Position numbers and translations under genes: made by a program. 64,000 bases of DNA from Cryptomeria japonica (lineage: Eukaryota; Streptophyta; Pinopsida; Cupressales; Cupressaceae), in contig NW_026728924.1 of the NCBI RefSeq assembly GCF_030272615.1, positions 1 through 64,000 of the forward strand, written 5' to 3'. Of the stretch, positions 35,301 through 47,758 are shown one piece after another. Under the pieces are notes generated by a model. That model was not told the origin of the DNA and did no database searches. It saw only the letters and a program-made list of their open reading frames with translations. Numbering within the stretch: position 1 is the first letter of the stretch; every line of letters starts with the position of its first letter.

Positions 35301-36726
35301 GGAAATCATTGCTATGAGCTCTTTTCGAGATTTATTCAAATATGCTCGGGTTCCTCTAAGGGATTCACCGAAGCAAAGCAATTGTTTCCGCAACTGCTCA
35401 TCAGGTGTGGTTTGCAAGTGTTCATGCAATGCATGCAAATTGCTGGGAAAGTCATCCTCTATATTAGTTCTGATAAAGACAGCTGCAAATTGTTGGGAAC
35501 AATGTCGCATAGTTAAATTATAAATGTAATAGCGAAACCTAACATGTTGTCCAAATCTCTAGTCAAAGTATCTTATCAAGTGGAGTGCATATTCATGCAA
35601 GTGAACATGCTTGGAACGCGGCTACAACATAAGGGCAACACTAGTCTGGAAGAGTGAAGGGAATTCCATGCTTAGCAAACCTTTAGTGTTATATTCATTT
35701 ATCGGTGAGGAGTCAATCTGAGGCCAAGGAAAAAAATTATCCTCGGTATCATGTAGCTGTAATGTGGCTTTTATGGACTCTAGTCCACGAGCTCTAGCCG
35801 TCATTGCTGGTATGAAGGAAGATGAAATTTCTATTGGATAATCATCACAAGTGGTAGAACAATCTGGTGGCGAGGGAACAACTATCTCTTCATCATTGTC
35901 TTCCAACGTATGCAACATGCTTGACACATGTGTTGTAACATTGGGAAGCAAGTTGACAACATCGAAATCTATGATAACTTCCTTGTAGTACTGGTCATGT
36001 TGGATTTTATAAGTCAATGCATCCATCACATGGAATTTATTTACATAGGAGTCATATTTGGTGTCATGAATATTGCTTCTTCGAATAATGAGGACTTCCA
36101 AATCTTGTAATTTTCGTGGCAAAGTCTTTGCAATTGCAGAGATGTCTTGCGGGAAACTTATAGTGTGGCTAGAGTATTTGTACTGGCCACCTCTTGCATG
36201 AGTGACTTGCAAAACATGAGATACTCTAGCAATAAGCATCTCCTCCACTTGTGTAAGCTTCTTTAAGACGAGCGGTTGTTCACCTGGGCCAGAAGTTATT
36301 AGTTAAAGAGAATCAATGAACACCTCTTTCAGCAAATCATCTTGAACAGACAATTTGCGGGTGGCATTTGCGAATGAGCATTACAACATAGATTTCTTTA
36401 CAAATGCTACATGTTTGAAGTATTGAAAAAGAATCAATGCGTTTGCAAAAGGATTTCAATGCCTGAATGTATTCTATAGCAGAAAAGAAATCTATCACAG
36501 GTTGTTGTGGATTTTCATTCTGCAAGATTCTATCGTGGCAGGCAAAGTGAGTTTCTTGTGTTGTATCTATTTTATGCCTTTTCATAGAATAGAAGGGTGT
36601 TCCATGGAATTTAGCTAAAGTAATGTTGGGCATTACTTGTTGCATAGCAACATTTTCACTTGACATAGCAAGGCATGGGTTTTTATTTGCATTGGGTTCA
36701 CATGGTGTTTGCAAAGGGGAGAGCAT
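32333..36726 (-). pseudogene. Helitron Rep-helicase (RepHel) pseudogene
   Basis: In N- to C-terminal order: a Cys-rich start (CSICKE, 36337-36726); a DUF6570-like block with QVEEMLIARVSH and LEVLIIRRSNI (35622-36248); the Helitron N-terminal/Rep domain (LRGTRAYLNKSRKEL, GTPTLFFTLSSTDTKWPD, YRYEWQHRGS); a zinc-like HTKCTENTC and the tyrosine motif QYISKYASK (34544-34557); then a PIF1-type helicase with Walker A GTTGIGKS (about 33600), Walker B ILIDE (about 33370), GDLGQLPLV, and AWAITIHKSQG / FTTISRVRTIDG at the end. Stops and shifts occur at about 36330, 34960, 33430, 33070 and 32635. The HUH histidines are lost (35028-35036). It would have driven rolling-circle transposition. Confidence 0.93.
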
Positions 36727-37690
36727 TCAGGAGTGGGCTCGTGTCAACTGTCATTTTTTCAAAATCTGTTCTTTGTGGTTTATGTAATAATGATGATTTT
36801 GTTGACTTCTTTTAGCTTTATTTATATTGAAGTCTTCTATGGTGGCCTGCATTAGTATTGCATAGTTTTTGAATAGCTAGAGTGCATTAGTTTTTGAATG
36901 GAGAATTAAGAATTACAATATCACAGGTGTATACATATGTTTACATCAGTACATAGAATGGAAGCCAGATATATTCATATATGCATATAAGTATTTGTAT
37001 GTTTATGTATTAAGTTTGACACATAAATGAGTATGTACTAGTATGGAACTTTGCAACAAGATATATTTGCATATATACATAAAAGCGAAGAGCATTTCAC
37101 AAACTGGTGCATGTGTGGAAAATCAAAGAAGTTCCATGCTCACCATGCATCGTGAAATTGGGGGGGGAACGATGAATTTGTTAATCTCAATCAGCGGAAG
37201 TAAAGTGTGGATGTCCAGTAAGCAGGCAATTTTGAAGATGTAGAACTGGTATTTAATCTTTTTGAAATTTGTGAAGATGCAAAATGCTATATACATGGTT
37301 ATGCATGCATGCATGTATGTATGTGTATATATATGTACATATACAAGCATATACAGACAAACACAGACTAATAGACATAGAGAGATAAATATGTATATAG
37401 GTATGCAAACATGTATATGTATACATATAGATATGTAGTATTATATCAAGGACATAGTTGAATGAAATAAACACACACTGATATACATAGAGAAATAAAT
37501 ATGTATATAGGTATGCACACATGTATATGTATAGATATAGATATGTAGCATTATATGAAGGACATAGTTAAATGAATACATTGTTTGTTGGTAGATTGCA
37601 ATAGTACATGCATGCATATATATATAGGTATCAATATACGCAAACTTATGCATGAATGGGTAAACCATTGCACATGTGTGTTATAGTAGA
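36727..37690. other. AT-rich spacer upstream of RepHel
   Basis: No coding sequence was found. From 37290 on it holds tatgtatg/catgcatg-type microsatellites, and a roughly 115-bp block (acatgtatatgtat...aggacatagtt...aatga) occurs twice, at about 37405-37470 and 37520-37575. Confidence 0.6.
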
Positions 37691-37699
37691 TGTTTGGCG

Positions 37700-37823
37700 T
37701 GTGTTTAAATGGGCTCCAACTGACAGAACCCCAATACCCTGCCAATGGTTCTCCACCTTCCCCCGCCGATTGGAGCAAATGTTGGATTTCATATATATAT
37801 ATATATATAATTGTGTACGTTTG

Positions 37824-37855
<32 letters not shown>

Positions 37856-37966
37856 CAGACACACACACACACGCACACACACACATACAGAGGCAACTAA
37901 ACACAGTTAGACATACAGAGATAGATGTCAAAACATATATGTGTATGGAGGTATAGACATGTGTGT

Positions 37967-38035
<69 letters not shown>

Positions 38036-38882
38036 GGAGTATTGTTTTTATTGTTTGCAATTGCACTGATTGCACGGGAATTGTGCATCTGAGTTAAATG
38101 CAGAAGGATGAAGAAGTACTATTTGTCAATATATATATGTGTGTGTGCATACGCACACACATGCACGTAGGTATATAAACATGCACAAACACATGAACAT
38201 GTTTATAGCTATACATGTGTTGTATTTCTTGTTGATAGGGAAAAGCTCCAAATGGTAGAATCCCAAAACACTGCCAATGGTTCTCCACCCTCCACCACCA
38301 ATTGGAGCAAGCGCTGATTTAGGACAACTGAACTCAGGGCAAGGGAATTGTGCATCTCGGCCAAATGCACAATGGTGAAAAAGCAGTCTTGGTGTTTGGA
38401 GAATATACATTCTATATATGTGTGTGTGTGTGTTTATATATGTATGTATGTAGGTATGTATGTATGTAGTGTGTATGTCAGTACATACACATATAGGAGC
38501 AGAAAGACAAACACATGTACACACACACGTTTATATGCATATAGCTATATATATACATACATATGTGTGTATGTGTTTGTATGCATGTATGTATGGATGT
38601 GTATATGTATGTAGACACATACATACACATGTACATAGATATATACATTTGTTGTTTTTCTATGATTATAGCGGAAGGCTCCAAACGACAGAACCCCAAA
38701 ACCCTACCAACGGTTCTCCACCCTCCACTGCCGATTGGAGCGAGCCTTGAAGTTTTATAATCAAACTCAACAGAATGGGATTGTGCATCTCGACAAAATG
38801 CACAATGGTGAAGAAGTACTATTGGTGTATAGACGATATGTGTGTGTGTGTGTGTGTGCGTGCGTGCATATATATTTATATA

Positions 38883-38918
<36 letters not shown>

Positions 38919-39055
38919 TGTATGTATGTACATACATACACATATAGGAATAGACACATAAACACACACATAGACAAACACACACACACACACACACATG
39001 CATATATCTGCACACTATATATATTTATATATATACACACACACACATTATTTTA
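37700..39055. repeat. Three-unit tandem array with microsatellites
   Basis: Three copies begin at about 37709, 38240 and 38671 with ggctccaa..gacagaacccc, ccaatggttctccaccctcc and gattggagc. In the second and third copies this is followed by ttgtgcatctcg...caaaatgcacaatggtgaa. The first copy has the second half displaced to about 38072 by a long TA run (about 37970-38030). Each unit ends in TG/CA or tatg microsatellites. Minus-strand frames across it are repeat artefacts. Confidence 0.8.
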
Positions 39056-39329
39056 GTGCTGTGAATATGTGAGGTTTTTTTTCTGGTTTAGGAGGCAAAT
39101 ATAAAATTTAAAGAACCACTACAGGCAACTATTGTCTATTTGTGAGCTGTTTGTTTTTTAGGAGAAGATGAGGAATGTAGTTCCCTTTTTTTGTTGTGAA
39201 AAGGCATTGAACAAATACTCTAGAAGCATACATACTAGCCTATATGTTTGTAAGCATAGACAGGAAAAAAGAAATGCAAAAATATATAGATCGATATATA
39301 TTCAGTTACATTGAATTAAAGTAAATTAT

Positions 39330-40190
39330 AGTTCTACACAACAATACAAGGAAAGAAAATGTGAAAGAGGCAAAATAGGACAACAACACACATATAAGTA
39401 TATATGACTTCAAAGAAAGGTACATGTTAAAATATGTACAGAAAGAAATAGACAAAATCAAGTGCAACACGCATAGAAGTATCTATGACTTCAAAGAATC
39501 AGATTGGTAAAATTGTGTATAGTAAGACATAGAGAAAATCAACCATAGTTAAATATACATAACAATTTGTAGGTAGCCACACAATAGGTAGTTATTTGTG
39601 ATTAGATGGATAATCAACAATAAAACATACAACTATATATACATATACAGGCACACATCTATAGTATTGTGTTGAAGATAGCATCAGAAATGAAAGATGC
39701 ATGTCTATAGATGCATATGTTGTGTGATGGACAAAGTCAATTGCAGTTCCATACATCAATACAAGGAAAGGAAATGTCGTGGTTGGCAAAGAGCATAGTA
39801 GGCAACATGGTTTTTTTTAGTATTATAAAGGTACATCCATACAAAGGGATATTGTTTTTCTGCAAATACACAAAGTGTTAGAATAGGACAAAAGCACACA
39901 GATAAGTATATATGACTTGAAAGAAAGGCACAGGTAATTTTTTGTATAGAAAGACATAGCCAAAATCAAGGACACTACATATACAAGTAGATATGACTTT
40001 AAAGAAAGAGGTTGGTAAAATTGTGTATAGGAAGAGATAGACAATATCAAGCATAGTTAAATATACATAAGAGTTTGTAGGAAGTCACACAACAAGTAGT
40101 TATATGTGTTTAGATGGAGAACTGAAAATAATACACACGAGTATATATGCATGCAGAGGTACAAATCTATAGTACCGTGTTGTTGCCTCC
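39330..40190. repeat. Tandem duplication of about 310-400 bp
   Basis: The block 39370-39678 (ataggacaa..cacaca, gtatatatgacttcaaag, ttggtaaaattgtgtatag, gtagttat, atctatagta) reappears at about 39880-40188, offset by about 510 bases. The preceding aatacaaggaaag string is also repeated (39343 and 39759). It is non-coding and lies downstream of the RPA gene. Confidence 0.8.
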
Positions 40191-40502
40191 ATAAATAAAA
40201 TCAATAGTATAACAAAAGGCAATACAAAATCGTAAAGTTCTGGACAACCAAGGAAAGCGCAAGTTTGCATAGTATCAATATAAATCCCATTCAACAATTT
40301 AGTTCCATTTGTCAAAGGGAGGGGAAAACCACCGGACAACCATCAATACATCGAAGATCAAAAGACCTATGAAAAGCATGATTGTCTAATTGGTCTGGAT
40401 TTCTGCAGTTGCACTCATCTGAGCAATGTCTGCAAGCAAAAGAGAACACTCAGCCTGGGAATCAATAGTCATTGCTTTGGTGATTGTTGCTTTGAGCCTT
40501 GT

Positions 40503-42735
40503 CTATGAATTGTACATGTCTATTGTAATAGAGAGTGTGAAAATGAAGGATGATAAGACTACATCTTTGATAATAGACTGAGGCGTTCTGGCTGTAGTCA
40601 AATCATACTGCAACATGTAAAGGTCCTTGGCAGATATGTTCAACAGATTTATGCCAATTTCATCAAAGGCAGTAGCCCAAAGAGAGCCTGTATGGTCTTG
40701 AAGCATGATATGCAATAAGTATTTGTAATTGCATTCTAGCACATGAGTTTGGCATCTAGAGCAAAACCAGACATTATCATTTTGTTGGGTGCATTTTTTT
40801 TTACATTCTTTGCCGTTAAATTGCAAAGGGCAAGCAGGATAGCAAAAATAATCATTTTTTATGAATCTAACAACTGCTCTAATAGTAGTTTCAACTATTT
40901 CGAAGAGAACACTCATACGTTCTAAAACGGATGGGATTGTCATTCTACTGTATGCTGAGTTGAGTTGACTAGCAACACAAGACAGTGGCAAAAGGTCAGC
41001 TAGAATGTTTCCTCTCGATACAAGGGAATTTGCTTATGGGGCAAAAGGGTTTATATTCAAAGTGGTTGCCATAGTGGTGTTGATGAACTTTCCATTGAAA
41101 TAACCAACACGAGCATTGTTGACTGCAAGGACCACAACTGTTTGGGCTGCATGCATATTCTTTAAATCTTCACCTAACCCTTCCCATGCATCCCCCCATA
41201 AGTTAACATTGATACTAATATTTGACATGTCATTTATTTTGAAAGTCCTCTTTGTTACTATGGTTCCATCTTTTCTACAAATTATTGATGGTTCTCCAAC
41301 ATGAACCACAACACCAATAACATCAACCAAAGTGTTGTTGCTGCAATACGTGATGTCATTGATTGGGGTAAACTACGAAGCATTTACTTCACCATCAATA
41401 GTTGCATCACAACGCTTCAATATTGAATTGTGGTCCAAAGTAATCTCAAGATGACTGTTAAGTTTATTCCATTTTGTCTTGGCCTCCGTAACGGTACCTT
41501 TTGACAAAAAATAATATGCTCTTGCTTCAACCCTATGATAATGCATCTTTGCTATGTCGCCAAAGCAAGTAATTCTTATTTCGGTACCTTCAACGTCTAT
41601 CATGTCAAAGATAAATACTTTCCCAGTGGATTTTGGTGAACTATAGTGATGCATATTCCTCTTGTTTGTGACATGGTCATTTATTGACCATTTATTCTGA
41701 AAGGGGTTCAAGGCTTTTATCGGGCTGATATTATTAGAGGTTTTGCGTTGCACAGGTGGCATGTGTATTCCAAATTTAAGGGAACATTTAGATGTGGGAG
41801 ATGTGTCTCTACCTAACATTTGTTGTTCCTTCTCTTTAAATAGGTATCTAGGTTTTCCAAACAATGCTGAATTTGTAAAATTGACAACAAGCTTGAATAA
41901 TATGATAACCCTGTTAAACAGGCAAAAGAATAGCTTTAAGAATCAACATGGTGTGCAAAGGAACATTCTAAAAGGTAACAACAAACTATGACAACATATA
42001 GAAAACCCTACCTCGTGTTCCAAACATTTATACAAGTATAAGATGCCAACGAAAGCACAAAACCTATCTTTAATGTATCTAATAGCAACAAGTCACTATA
42101 CTTTGGCGGCATGATAGACAGTTGCATGTGTGTGCCATCAGACAAAACAATCCTATATCGAGAACTGTCATCTTCACTGTTTGTCAATTTTTCAAAAGAC
42201 AAAAGCTGAAGGATTGGTGACGGTACATCATCCCCAACATTGATAGATATGATTGCATGTAAGGTCAGCTGTATTTATGGTTGCATATCCTACAAGGAGA
42301 ACATAGGAAAGCTAAGTAAAAACAAAAGGCAATGTATATGTGTATGCATCGACATGTGTCTGTCATATATATATATATATATATATATATTTAATCGCAA
42401 TTCTATAAATTTGCACAAAAGGGCAATATACATATCGATGCACGCTTAAAAGAACATATATGAATATATAAATGTATGTGTGCACATGCATAGCCTCAAA
42501 GTGGAATAGTGGGGTTCACACATATGGTGACAACCACATACTAAGCAATGTGTATCCATATTTGTGTATTTACTTGCATTGGTGGAGGGAAATGCTTTCC
42601 AAAATAAGGAGTATAAATAGACAATATATGATTGTAAATTAGACGAATATGGGAAAAGAGATGAACAAATCAGCTCACTGAAGTGTCAGCGGGAGGCAGT
42701 TCGAAGTCAGCTGCAGAGCCAGGCGAGGTAGGCAT
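40503..42735 (-). pseudogene. RPA70-like gene of Helitron B (three exons, two nonsense codons)
   Basis: Exon 1 is 42735-42679 (19 codons), ending at a good donor (TCA then GTGAGC). Exon 2 is 42268-42012, after an acceptor tacAG, carrying the RPA1 N-terminal OB fold (LTLHAIISI, SSRYRIVLSDGTHMQ). Exon 3 is 41910-40503, with DBD-A (ISPIKALNPFQNKWSI, GKVFIFDMIDVEGTEIR), DBD-B (VDVIGVVVHVGEPS, NDMSNISINVNLWGD) and DBD-C with its zinc ribbon (YPACPL, KECKKKC, WFCSRCQTH, LQDHTGSLWATAFDE). Introns are 410 and 101 bases and phases agree. In-frame stops at about 41373 and 41031 are the only breaks seen. Length (about 570 codons) is near normal. RPA binds single-stranded DNA; plant Helitrons are known to carry such genes. 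A captured host RPA1 is the alternative. Confidence 0.88.
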
Positions 42736-43130
42736 AGTGATTTGTTTCTGCAGGTCCGGCAATTTTATATTTTTTTGTTTGGTGGAAAAGAAAGTGTGTT
42801 AGAATAATTAACAGAAATGAAAACACAAAATGTTCTTCAGGAGAAAAGTAAATCCCACAAACAAAAGCTATAGAGAACAAGTATCAGGTGAAGTATTTTG
42901 GAATGCCAACACAGATGAATATGGGAAAACAAATTAACGAAAAGCTCATTGAAGCTTTTGCAGGAGACTGTTCGGAGCTAGCACCAAGGCCAAGCATGGT
43001 AGACATTCCAGTTTGTTTTTGTAGAGCTGGCAAATGTTTTTTTTTTTGGCTTGGAGAAATTGAAAGTGTATCAGAATAATTAACACAAATGAATATACAA
43101 AAGGTTCTTCAGCAGAAAATTAAACCCCCC
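42637..43130. repeat. Tandem duplication covering RPA exon 1
   Basis: The block 42637-42870, which contains exon 1 and its flanks, is repeated at about 42898-43130. Shared words include gaatatgggaaaa, ttgtttttg/ttgtttctg, cagaataattaacac and aggttcttcag. The copy's exon-equivalent opens with ATG on the minus strand, but its donor reads ATGAGC instead of GTGAGC. Confidence 0.8.
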
Positions 43131-43164
43131 CCCCCAAAAAAAAGCAGTAGAAAACAAGCAATCT

Positions 43165-43555
43165 GTTGTAACAACAGTACCATCAAGAGTAACATGCCCC
43201 AAGTACCATCTATAGCGTAGGAGAAAATCATTTTTTACTTGAGCACATTTTAAAATTTTTTCTGGTGAATATTGTGTCTTTCAAGCAATGACCTTCAAAT
43301 ATGACACTTGTATATGGCCTTAATCTTGTTGCTTCTTTATTCCTATAAAAAAGGATTTTGGACCATTTTAAAGGGCTTTGTTGTCTGAGTCTAAGAAATG
43401 AAGTACAATCTTGTATAGGTCTTTGCCAAGTTTGGTGTGTGAGTTTAAAAAATCAATGCATAACTGTGTACAGGGCTTTGTTTTCGAGTGTTATAGCAGA
43501 ATTTTTTAAAACTATTATGTGATATATTATATAGCAAATACTCTATCAAAATAAA
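43165..43555. repeat. 380-bp block, copy 1
   Basis: It matches 45465-45845 along its length (agtaccatctatag, gtgtctttcaagcaa, ccttcaaatatgac, gtttaaaaaa, gatatattatatagc). Each copy leads directly into a member of the atcaatttttggagtg array. Confidence 0.85.
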
Positions 43556-43809
43556 TATCAATTTTTGGAGTGTTGATTTCAGTTGTCTGCATTGTCAGTA
43601 TGGTCAAATATTTCGAAATTAATGAACCAGTTTTATTGAAATCATGTTTATAGACATATATGTATATATACTCACACACACACACACACACACACATATT
43701 ATGGAGTGGTTATTTCAGTTGTCTCCATTGGCACTATGCTCAAATATTTTGAAATTAATGAACCAGTTCTAATGATTTCATGTTCACAGACATATATGTA
43801 TATATACTT

Positions 43810-43864
<55 letters not shown>

Positions 43865-44020
43865 AATATCAATTTTTGGAGTGTTCATTTCAGTTGTCTC
43901 CATTGTCTCTATGCCCAAGTATTTTGAAATTAATGAACCAGTTTTATTGATTTCATGTTTATAGACATATATATATGTACAATCACATATATATACACAT
44001 GTATATATATACATATGCAG

Positions 44021-44051
<31 letters not shown>

Positions 44052-44077
44052 CATATATTAATACAAACACATTTGCA

Positions 44078-44111
<34 letters not shown>

Positions 44112-44201
44112 TTTTTATGGGCTGTGTCAAACATTTTGGTTAATTCCTTTGACTCTAGCATTGATTGTTGTTCGAATGGTTTTTTTTGTGGTCTGCGTTA
44201 A

Positions 44202-44316
<115 letters not shown>

Positions 44317-44846
44317 TGTTTATTTATATATACATATATGTATATATAAATATCAATATCTAAAGTGGTTATTTCAGCAGTCTACATTTGCACTATGCTC
44401 AAATTTTTTGAAATCAATGAACCAGTTTTAATGTTTTCATGTTTACAGACATATATGTATATATACCCACACATATATACATATATGTACACACAGACAC
44501 ACACACACACACACACACATATACATATATGCATATATAAATATCAATTTTTGGAGTGTTTATTTCAGTGGCACCCATTGTCACTATGCTCAAATATTTT
44601 GAAATTAATGAACCAGTTTTATTGATTCCATGTTTATAGACATATGTGTATATACTCACATATATATACATATATGTATATACTCACACACATATATATA
44701 TACATACATACACACATGCACACACATATATATAAATATCATTTTTTGGAGTGTTTATATCAGTGCATTGTGACTACGATCAAATATTTTGAAATTAATG
44801 AACCAGTTTTATTGATTTCATGTTTATAGACATATAAATATATACA

Positions 44847-44921
<75 letters not shown>

Positions 44922-45217
44922 TAACACACACACACACACATATATATAAACATCAATTTTTGGAGTGTTTATCTCAATTGTTCCCATTGGCACTATGCTG
45001 AAATATTTTGAAATTAATGAAGCAGTTTTTTTCATTTCATGTTTATAGACACACACACACACACACACACACATACTCACATATATATACATATATGTAT
45101 GTATAAAAATCAATTTTTGTACTGTTTACTTCAGTTGTGTGCATTGTGACTATGGTCAAATATTTTAAAATTAGTGAACCAGTTTTATTGATGTCATCTT
45201 TATAGACATATATATAG

Positions 45218-45281
<64 letters not shown>

Positions 45282-45284
45282 CTA

Positions 45285-45420
45285 CTCACTTTAAGGACAT
45301 TAAATGAACAACTTGGCTTACCTTTTCCAGGCCCCCTGAAAGCGTGACCGACAAACAAAACTGACATATTGGCTATTTACCGATAGGAAAAGTCCATAAA
45401 AAGAGCCTATCAGAATACCA
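45285..45420. repeat. Segment shared with the MADS upstream region
   Basis: ctcactttaaggacattaaa, then ctatttaccg and aagagcctatc, reappear at 49300-49435. One of the two is a dispersed copy. Confidence 0.75.
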
Positions 45421-45464
45421 TCAAGACCATCAAAGCATATATACACTTGTATAGTGGCTATTTT

Positions 45465-45845
45465 GGAATGATCTGTTATAACATGCCCGAAGTACCATCT
45501 ATAGTGAAGGAGAATATCATTTTTTTCTTGAGTGCATTCTAAAATATTTTTTGTTCAATATCGTGTCTTTCAAGCAAGAACCTTCAAATATGACACCTAT
45601 ATGTGGCCTTAATATTGTTGCTTCTTTATTTGTCTAAAAAATAATTCTGGACCATTTTTTAGGGATTTGATGTCTGAGTTTAAGAAATCAAGCACAACCT
45701 TGTATAGGTTTTTCTCAAGTTTGATGTCCGGGTTTAAAAAACCAATGCATAGTCCTGTACAGGTATTTGTTTCGGGTGTAATAGTAGAAAATATTTTGAC
45801 TATTATATGATATATTATATAGCTAATATTTAACCAAAAAAACTA
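45465..45845. repeat. 380-bp block, copy 2
   Basis: Second copy of 43165-43555, in the same orientation about 2.3 kb downstream and again immediately before a minisatellite unit. Confidence 0.85.
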
Positions 45846-46087
45846 TCAATTTTTGGAGTGTTTATTTCAGTTGTCTCCATTGTCACTATGCCCAAATATT
45901 TTGAAATCAATGAACCAGTTTTATTGATTTCATGTATATATATATATAATCACATATATATACATATATGTATACATATATATACATATAAATACACACA
46001 CACACACACACACACATACACACACACTTACATATATATACATATATACTTACATATATATACATATATATGGATGTACACACACAG

Positions 46088-46089
<2 letters not shown>

Positions 46090-46167
<78 letters not shown>
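46090..46167. repeat. (TA)n microsatellite
   Basis: An uninterrupted run of about 39 TA units that closes the microsatellite region. Confidence 0.95.
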
Positions 46168-46169
<2 letters not shown>

Positions 46170-46204
46170 TCCATAGCATACTAACAATACTTTTTAAACC
46201 TGTG

Positions 46205-46890
46205 AAATTGCGAATAGTTTATGAAACAAGACCATCTACCCAAGCTGCAAAGTTTCGCTAAATCTCAGGGCCAAACAATAGACATGTCATGTATACTGTG
46301 AGGTTGGAAAACAATTCATAATATATGCCCAAATCAATAAAATAAGGTTGACCCAAAACTATTTAAATTTCCAGAGAAAGACATGCAAGCATGGATACAT
46401 ATTTTGAAAATAGTCTTGAAGTGCAAGCAATGAAAATTGTAGATTATGTATAGTAGAAAACCTAACATTTGAAAGAGCAAATTAACCCTAAATAGTCTCT
46501 AAACTCGAAGCGAATAGTTTATGAAACAAGAGCATCTACCTGAGCTGCAGAGTGTCGACAAATCTCAAGGCCAAACAACATAAATCTCATGTATACTGTG
46601 AGCTTGGTAAACAATTAGTAATATATGCCCAAATCAATAAAACGAGGCCAACCCAAAACTATTTAAATTGCCAGAGAAAGAGATGCAGGCATCGATACAT
46701 ATCTTGAAAATAATTTTGAACTGCAAGCAATGAAAATTGTAGTTTATGTATAGTAGAAAACCTAAGATTTAAAAGAGAAAATTAACCCTAAATAGTTTCT
46801 AAACTGCTCAAAGCGAATAGTTTATGAAATAAAAGCATCTACCCAAGCTGCAGAGTGTCATCAAATCTCAGGGCCAAACAATAGACATGC
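46205..46890. repeat. 300-bp tandem repeat, about 2.3 copies
   Basis: Units start with gcgaatagtttatgaaa at 46210, 46511 and 46813 (the last is partial). Two full copies share the whole series: agctgcagagtgtcg, aaatctcagggccaaac, actgtgag, ccagagaaagac and gtatagtagaaaacc. Confidence 0.88.
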
Positions 46891-46979
46891 TCGAATACAT
46901 ACAATACTGACAGATGCAAAACTGGTCGTAGAACAAACACAAATTCGAAAAACGGTTTGAATTTAAAGATTAAAAAAGA

Positions 46980-47165
46980 ACACAGTTTAAAGATACAACA
47001 ATTCCTAAGAACACTTCGAATACCATCTTGCATTCGAAACAAACAATCAACAACCTGCAATTAACCAAAACAGAAAACCTTGCACAAAATGTTAAACACA
47101 AACCACAAAAATGACCATTCGAACAACAATCAATGCTACAATAAAACTTATTTGGGTTGTGTTGT
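46980..47165. repeat. Partial copy of the 643-bp repeat end
   Basis: acaacaattcctaagaacac through acaacaatcaatgct matches the region at about 48992-49130, which follows the tandem repeat below. Confidence 0.75.
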
Positions 47166-47758
47166 AGGGATTTCTGGATGAACAATATACTCAGCTGGAG
47201 CAGCTACAAGATGAAAGCAATCCTCGTTTTGTGGAAGAAGTGCTTTCCTTGTTTTTTGATGACTCTCTCAAATTACTCCATAACATAGAGACCACACTAT
47301 ATGTTCTTTAAACTTGTTCTTCAATATGCTTCACATTATTTTCCAATAAACTTGAATAATTTTGAGTTATGCTATCAAAAATATCAAATTCTTGAATGAT
47401 TTGTTTTGTTTTTAGTAGAGTTGGGGAAGATAGATGACGGCTTATATAATGATTTCATGATTTCATGGTAATATGCAAGAATAAAGAACCGGTGGATTAC
47501 AAAAAACTGGATGCCCATTTGCATCATTTCAAGGGGAGGAGCTCAAGGCATGCAAATTTCTCTCCATCAATGTTCAATGTTGTTGCTTGAAAAATTTTAA
47601 TTCTGAAATTTAAGTAACAGTTGTAGTATTGTTTTGAAATGAGCAGTGCAGGGGTACAAAGAGTTAAGAACGTATCCATCACATTTCGTGCCTTCTGTCA
47701 AGAGAAAAAGAAAAATGGGTAGACCGTTTCTCCTTTGGATCTTTAAGTGCATGATTCC

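Larger units (their letters stand above)
30550..43130 (-). mobile_element. Helitron B: Rep-helicase plus RPA, decayed
   Basis: The minus strand carries a Rep-helicase pseudogene (32333-36726) and an RPA70-like gene (40503-42735), the two genes known from plant autonomous Helitrons. A diverged Helitron-type 3' end (tgCTAG then T at 30553-30550) lies downstream of the helicase. The 5' end was not found; 43130 is simply the outer edge of the duplicated RPA exon-1 block. About 3.8 kb between the genes is tandem and microsatellite DNA. Both genes carry nonsense changes, so this copy could not move by itself. Confidence 0.7.

Noticed and set aside
37253-39056. Minus- and plus-strand frames rich in His, Thr, Tyr, Val and Cys
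   Set aside because: They are translations of CA, TA and TATG repeats; the same applies to frames at 43706-46261.
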